64,000 nt of DNA from Cucumis sativus (lineage: Eukaryota > Streptophyta > Magnoliopsida > Cucurbitales > Cucurbitaceae), in contig NC_026660.2 of the NCBI RefSeq assembly GCF_000004075.3, forward strand, positions 17,565,837-17,629,836. The letters are read 5' to 3'. The position numbers and the translations under genes are program-made. A model generated the notes under the pieces. The model saw only the letters and a list, made by a program, of their open reading frames with translations, did no database searches and was not told the DNA's origin. Below, in pieces: positions 59,854-64,000 of the stretch (position 1 is its first letter; every line of letters begins with the position of its first letter).

Positions 59854-62800
59854 TTATATTTCATCAATGAACTCCAGAAGATCATCAACTTCCTGCCTTA
59901 ATGTTGTAATTCTTTGCTGCTGTGAAGTAACCTTGTTCTCAATTTCACGTCCCCCGAGCTTCTTTTCATAGCAGTCCACCACCGTTGTGTGTTTTGCAAC
60001 CAATCTCTCTTGCAGCTCTCTCTCCTTGGCCACTAGCTCTTCCACCTGCACAAGCAGCACCACTTCATACTTAACATATATTGTTCATGACAACCAACAC
60101 CGCTACTTTTCAAATGACAACCAGCATCCCACTTTTGAAATCCATTTGTGTACATCAAAGTTTAGTTTGAGCCAACATGAGACATACCACATTGTGTGTG
60201 TATATCTTATATTCATGAGCGTCCAGTCATATGCACACCACAACAACTAATCTCACGGAACAACACACCTAATCCTACAACATTTTGGTGCTAGAAAAAC
60301 TTGTAGGATAATTTATTTATTTATTTTTTTTTTTTTTTAACTCGTAAAATATTAAATCTTAAGTGAATGGTCGATGGAACACATTCCCTTAGCCCTTTAA
60401 CAAACCCATGCCCTTTGTTTACAACTAGGCTAAACCCGTGTGGTATACATGATGGTTATACCTATTTTGTAGGTTGTAGTTTTTTATTTTTTTTTCGTTC
60501 ACTATATATTGTTTCAGTGCATAATATATTCGCTAATCTATGTAGAAAAACTAGAAGAAATTAAACCTTGGGCAATATTTGGGTGGCCTGCTGGGACGAC
60601 TGCAAGAATGAAATCAAAGGCTTCAGCTCTTTTGAAAGCTCTTTCAATGAAGCCTCAACTGTTTTGCGAGCTGCTTTGCAAGCTTGGACGTCACCAGTTC
60701 TTGAAAGATCACGCAATGATGCTTCCAGTTTATCGTGTGTGGTTAAGCATCTGTTGATAACATTCTGAACTTGTTGAATCACAGTTTGCACCTGAAATGA
60801 AATGGACAACACAACAAGGCAGTGAGAATCCAGTTACAGAAATGCGTATGCAAGGCGTCTACTAAACGGCTGCCAAAATTCAATACATTCTTAGATAAAT
60901 ACCACAGAATGCTATCTTCCGTACCTCATCCCACTGTAGTTTTGCTAAATAAGAAGCTGAAGACTTCGAAATTGACATGTCAGAATGCATATAAATAATA
61001 CATGAGACAAAAAGGATGAAGAATCCAAAAATCAACATCACAGGCTCCCTAAGCATTGAAATGCTGTTGAACTTGTAGTAGACCTGCAGATAGCATACGA
61101 GAGGCTAAGCAAACTTCATAGTTCAGATGTGAGAAACCTTTAATTACAGGTACAATACATACCATGAATATTACTGCGTCCATGAATTTGCCAAATGGAC
61201 AGATAATATAGAACATCCACAACAGATAAAATTTGATTTAAAAGACAACAGATACCTGGAAATGTTGATTATGCTCTGGCACAACTTTTTCCTTCTCCAG
61301 TACAACCACTGGTCTACCACTAATGTCCAGGTGTGAAAATTTTGTCTGTAACATTCAAAAAAGAGGCTTTAGAAAAACCAAATTGACACATCTTTATAAA
61401 AGAATTTTGTCAATTGCCCATCATACCTCATACCACTGTTTATGAGAAAATGGAACAGAGACAGATATATCACTGGAGCCCTCGGGTAAAACAACCTGGA
61501 GCATAGAAAAAACCAGTCAATTATATGAAGGACAAAAAAGAAAACCATTTGCTTAGGTTCTTAATATGGATCCATCGCTTGAACATTGGAATAGAAATAA
61601 GAAAATAGAAGCGGAAAGAAAAACAGAAAGTTGGAACACTATCTTGGTACAAAACTTCATACATCATAAAAGATGGGTAGTTAACAACCCATGAATTCGC
61701 AGTTTCACATAGCCTTCTCTGAACGTTAACTAAGTTTTAGAAACACCAAATAAAAGTTCAATAAAGTGAGATGACCCTCTAAATCACATTTCAGCAAATA
61801 AGATATCCATAGAGGAAGAAAGGAAATTACCATGACAACGAGCCTATCAATCACAACTTCATTTATAGGAGAACCAAAAGAGATGCTAAGAAAACGTTTT
61901 CCCTGATCCTGAAATAGAAAATCCTGAAGTGGCAAACTATATCCAATAGTGAAAGAAGTTCTCCAACCACCAAACAATGGATATCTAGGTTCAATCTCCA
62001 GCTCTGTCTGAAAATTTAAAATTGAGAAAATAATTAGGTAAAATAAATGAGGTCATATTGCGGAAAAAAAAAAATTACCTTCTTAGAATCACCCCATAGA
62101 TGCGATGTAGAGATGTTTCCAATTTCATCTCTGTAGTATACTGAATGAGTTCTAGGTGGTAGTTTCACAACAAGATTCCTAAATGCTGAAGCACCTTTTG
62201 CATAAGGTCTGGCCTGATAATCAAGCCTGCATCAGAAATAAGCAACAAAGTTAAATGTCCTGCTAGAACGAAGACTTGCAAGAATTATTGAGGAAGAAAG
62301 AAAAAAATAAAAACCTGGAAAATTCTCCCCTACTTTGAGCACCACCATGGACAAGATTATAATGCTCTGTTATTTGAATGCTGCCCCAGTGAGAAATTTC
62401 TATCTCACGGACAAGCTCTTGAGCAACAGGAAATGGCTTATTGTTTTCAAAATGAAAGCGTATGGGTGTAAATGAATATGGTGGAAGATTCTCATAAGGA
62501 CCGTACTTGATCTCAGAACCATGAATCTTAGTATTTTCCAATTTTGTGTAAGACTCAATTCTTGCTTCGGGCAATTTAACACTTAGTGACTGGACCTTCA
62601 CAGTATAAGGAGACAAAAAGTATGCACTGTCAAGAAACACTACAAACTGAACATCGCCTTGAGTGATTGTCTCTGGGAATGGACGTAGAACATGAGTGAA
62701 CACAGCTAACACATCAAAAGTCAAGCTATCACCCTTGTTCAATCCCTTCGGCAGTGACACTGAGTAAAATTTCAATGCCGGAGGTATTTCCTTGGGATAA

Positions 62801-63739
62801 ACAACATCGACAGGGAAATTTATAGCAGGTCCTTTGGTTTTTCCTTTTCCTTCTTTGAGTGTTGCTTGGATATGAGCCAAGTATTTTGCTTGTTCCTCGG
62901 GAAAGGCTAAAAGTACTTCAGAGACCACGTCAGTCCCCTCATTTTCAACCTGGAACAACACAAAGAAGTTACATAACAAAGTTTTGGGAGAAAATAATAA
63001 TACTCATACATATCATTAATGATGTAATCTCCACTATATAAATTACAAGATGAATTAAACTGAAAATTTTTAGCGGAAAGCTAAACAGTATGCAACTAAA
63101 ATACAATGTCTACAAATATAACCAATATTATAAACGCATAGCTACTCAAACGCCCGTTCCTTTCCTACACTAACTCGTTTTATTCAGTGAATCCTTCAAA
63201 ATTTTCCACAATGTGTCCCATTACAAATAATGTATAAAAAACTACGCTTTTCCAAGTTCATGTTAATATCACGAAAAATAAAAAAAGAAATGGCCGCAAG
63301 AAATACCGTACCCTTATAGTGGAAGATACGCGAACAATTTGTGAAGTCAAATCAATCTGCAAGCGGGAAGAGAAATAGAGTCAATACCACCATGGCCAGG
63401 TAAATTAATTAAATCGATAATGGAGTTTCAGAATTCGCAAGTGTAGCCACCATATATTATTTAGGTGAAGAAAAAGTAAAAGCAAAATGGATTCACAAAA
63501 CAATTGAGAGCCAAACCCTATCAGAAAACACAAATCCCTAAGCATTACGAAAAGGTGTGCAACGCAAGAGGGAAGCTGCAGAGAGTAATCGAATGAGGTA
63601 CTGAAAATGATAAAAGATTACTACGAAACCTACTAAGGAAACTTACCCGACGATCAACCTTGGTGAAGATCAGATCGGAAAGTACAGGCGAAAGAATCAG
63701 AGCGAGCGTGATAAGTAATAGATCCAACCTAAATGCCAT
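59854..63739 (-). CDS. OST1: Oligosaccharyltransferase subunit 1 (ribophorin I)
   Basis: ER-membrane subunit of the complex that transfers the N-glycan to nascent proteins. Ten minus-strand exons: 63647-63739, 63312-63356, 62315-62949, 62079-62226, 61831-62007, 61427-61495, 61256-61345, 60925-61083, 60567-60791 and 59854-60045. All have GT-AG ends and join in frame to 610 aa, normal for plant OST1. An N-terminal signal peptide (about residues 1-21) precedes the large luminal ribophorin I domain, with blocks such as VVYPKEIPPALKFYSVSLP, YGPYENLPPYSF and ELEIEPRYPLFGGWRTSF. One transmembrane helix follows (about residues 430-450, PVMLIFGFFILFVSCIIYMH). A charged, coiled-coil C-terminal tail ends LRQEVDDLLEFIDEI. 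No defect seen. Confidence 0.95.
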
Positions 63740-64000
63740 TTTTAGTTTCTCCTTGATCCTTTAAAAGATGAACTCACTCTGGATCAGGAAGAGATCGCAC
63801 CATAGGGCAAAGGCAATGGGCAGTGAATACTCTGAGTCTAGGACGAGTGAGGAACGACGAGAGAGACGACGACTAAGAGGGAAACGAAATGGTTCAAGCA
63901 GTCGTAATTTTTGGCGATAAAAGCACTACGCAAAATTAACCCCTCCTTAACTTCCTTAAAGAAAAGGCTATTTTTCGAGTAAATTTAAATTTAGGATCAT
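63740..64000 (-). promoter_or_regulatory. 5' leader and promoter region of OST1
   Basis: Upstream of the ribophorin start on the minus strand. GC-richer than the spacer with no TATA box seen, as usual for housekeeping genes. The window ends here. Confidence 0.4.

Noticed and set aside
1..64000. CRISPR arrays, bacterial operons, phage genes
   Set aside because: No regular direct repeats with spacers. Spliced eukaryotic genes and plant transposons show this is plant nuclear DNA.

Overview
The window is nuclear DNA of a dicot plant. It is AT-rich, with long intergenic spaces, GT-AG introns, an intron-containing tRNA-Met and many transposable-element relics. Several short repeat types and the transporter gene look like those I associate with Cucurbitaceae, but the species cannot be fixed from sequence alone.

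Left third (1-26 kb). It opens inside a wall-associated receptor-kinase gene (+, 5' end outside the window) with a TIR-flanked element in its intron. Next is a complete but decayed L1-type LINE (6482-13242) with a 14-bp target-site duplication. A 483-bp solo LTR with its own 5-bp duplication sits inside the LINE. Beside it lie four exons of a PGRL1-like gene (-) that look degenerate. Then come a Ty1-copia gag relic (-), a short tRNA-derived SINE, a single-exon gene for a probably acylated basic Ser/Pro-rich protein, and a copia RNase H relic (+).

Middle (26-42 kb). A tRNA-Met(CAT) with a 12-nt intron is followed by a PIF/Harbinger element (29095-33273) lying just upstream of a small two-exon alpha-crystallin-type gene resembling IDM2/IDM3. 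A three-exon NAC gene of CUC3 type follows.

Right third (42-64 kb). About 7 kb without a recognised gene precedes a five-exon tonoplast sugar transporter of TST1 type (+). Two minus-strand genes follow, both complete: OEP21 (five exons, 167 aa) and the oligosaccharyltransferase subunit ribophorin I/OST1 (ten exons, 610 aa).

The gene set IDM3-like / CUC3-like / TST1 / OEP21 / OST1 matches, from memory, genes split between two duplicated Arabidopsis chromosome 1 segments (near At1g208xx and At1g764xx). The window therefore appears to hold the unsplit ancestral order. The genes do not form a pathway; they are ordinary independent plant genes. I found no clearly new biological system. The most informative observations are the nested transposon insertions, the microsynteny, the short IDM-like gene and one candidate small secreted peptide.
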